Shown: positions 6,106-6,708 of the stretch, piece after piece | How the letters are laid out: the number at the start of each line of letters is the position of its first letter | Numbering within the stretch: the stretch's first letter is position 1 | Assembly: GCA_964609215.1 (NCBI GenBank) | Contig: CAZSQZ010000027.1 | Coordinates: 1-6,708, forward strand | Direction: 5' to 3' | DNA: 6,708 bases | Source: JABDKJ01 sp964609215 | Lineage (GTDB): Bacteria; Bacteroidota; Bacteroidia; Flavobacteriales_D; JABDKJ01 | Notes under the pieces: generated by a model | The model's database searches: none | What the model was told of the DNA's origin: nothing | What the model saw: only the letters and a program-made list of their open reading frames with translations | Translations under genes and position numbers: made by a program

Positions 6106-6687
6106 TTACTTAATACTGCTTAATGCTTCATCCACATCAGCTCTCACTCTATAGTTAGGATCATAATGAACAAACTTAATTTTTTGACCTTGACCAATCA
6201 TATATGTTGCAGGAACAGGCATATACGGATGTGTATCTCCATTTCGAACCTGAATATACTCTCCTTTGAATTTTAAAATCTTCTCATTGTATGCATCTGT
6301 TACTCTAAAAAACACCTTGTAATCTTTCATTACCGAATGATCTTCATCATATAAAATCGGGAAAGTATATCCGTTTTCCTCTGAAAGCTTCTTGGAGTAT
6401 TCCGGCAATTGAGGGCTGATTGCAATAACACGTGCATTTCCATTTGCCTTGATACTGTTAATCTTATCCTGAAATTCCGCTAGATGTTTGGTGCAGTATG
6501 GGCACCAATCAGCTCTATAAAAAACAATTAATACTGGTCCTTCTTGCAAATATTCTTTTAATGAAATAGAGTTACCACTTTCATTATTAAGTGTGAAATC
6601 AGGTGCAATATCTCCGACCTGGAGTCCACCAAGCACATTGTCTGGAGAATCTGCTATTCCGTATTCTGTTAAATCTTGAATTTCCAT
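6106..6687 (-). CDS. Peroxiredoxin-like protein of the AhpC/TSA (redoxin) family
   Basis: A 193-residue thioredoxin-fold protein without signal peptide, predicted cytoplasmic. The core begins at VGDIAPDFTLNNESG (24-38), the typical peroxiredoxin opening. VLIVFYRADWCPYCTKHLAEF (52-72) carries the active-site Cys62 and Cys65 as WCPYC. VIAISPQLPEYSKKL (87-101) and YTFPILYDEDHSVMKDYKVF (107-126) follow the usual AhpC/TSA order, and MPVPATYMIG (156-165) supplies the cis-Pro loop opposite the active site. It likely reduces peroxides or exchanges disulfides. The CxxC pair fits the peroxiredoxin-like subgroup (PRX_like2 type) rather than classical 2-Cys AhpC, which lacks the second Cys at this spacing. 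The ATG at 6687 is the only in-frame start visible, but the frame stays open to the window edge (6708), so a start further upstream is possible. No Shine-Dalgarno is seen. Confidence 0.87.
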   Translation of the reverse strand: MEIQDLTEYGIADSPDNVLGGLQVGDIAPDFTLNNESGNSISLKEYLQEGPVLIVFYRADWCPYCTKHLAEFQDKINSIKANGNARVIAISPQLPEYSKKLSEENGYTFPILYDEDHSVMKDYKVFFRVTDAYNEKILKFKGEYIQVRNGDTHPYMPVPATYMIGQGQKIKFVHYDPNYRVRADVDEALSSIK

Positions 6688-6708
6688 TTTAACTTCATTT
6701 ACAACAGC

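Overview
The window is a stretch of AT-rich chromosome that looks like Bacteroidota. The evidence is promoter boxes resembling the phylum's -33 TTTG / -7 TAnnTTTG consensus, almost no Shine-Dalgarno sites, a short lipoprotein signal ending in Cys, and a long-form aromatic amino acid hydroxylase of the kind known from this phylum. A marine member of the Cytophagales is a loose guess; no marker gene in the window settles it.

Layout. One gene lies on the plus strand (45-1808), encoding a 587-residue aromatic amino acid hydroxylase. It converges on six minus-strand genes. Read in their own direction, from the right edge leftwards, these are a peroxiredoxin-like thioredoxin-fold protein (6687-6106), a membrane-anchored SAM-methyltransferase-like protein (6018-5269), a small two-helix membrane protein (5235-4762), a DUF1348/NTF2-like protein (4588-4178), a SAP-domain protein (4174-3548) and a GH47-family alpha-mannosidase lipoprotein (3273-1855). 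The tightest link is DUF1348-SAP, with 3 nt between stop and start and a rare clear Shine-Dalgarno. Methyltransferase to membrane protein (33 nt) is also probably one transcript. The other gaps (87, 173, 274 and 46 nt) are looser.

How the genes work together. I see no single pathway. The hydroxylase is predicted to be cytoplasmic phenylalanine/tyrosine metabolism, the GH47 enzyme envelope-bound glycan trimming, and the peroxiredoxin peroxide or thiol chemistry. The methyltransferase and its small neighbour are both membrane proteins and may act at the inner membrane. I see no CRISPR array, tRNA, rRNA, transposase or phage gene.

Points most worth a second look: the hydroxylase has an extra charged insertion between its iron ligands and a C-terminal half that appears to contain a tandem-duplicated beta module followed by a charged helical tail; the GH47 enzyme is a eukaryotic-type glycosidase as a bacterial lipoprotein; the methyltransferase has an unusual motif I and two N-terminal membrane helices; a perfect 15-bp inverted repeat brackets the small membrane-protein gene; and the DUF1348 protein stops earlier than I expect for its family, right at the SAP gene.
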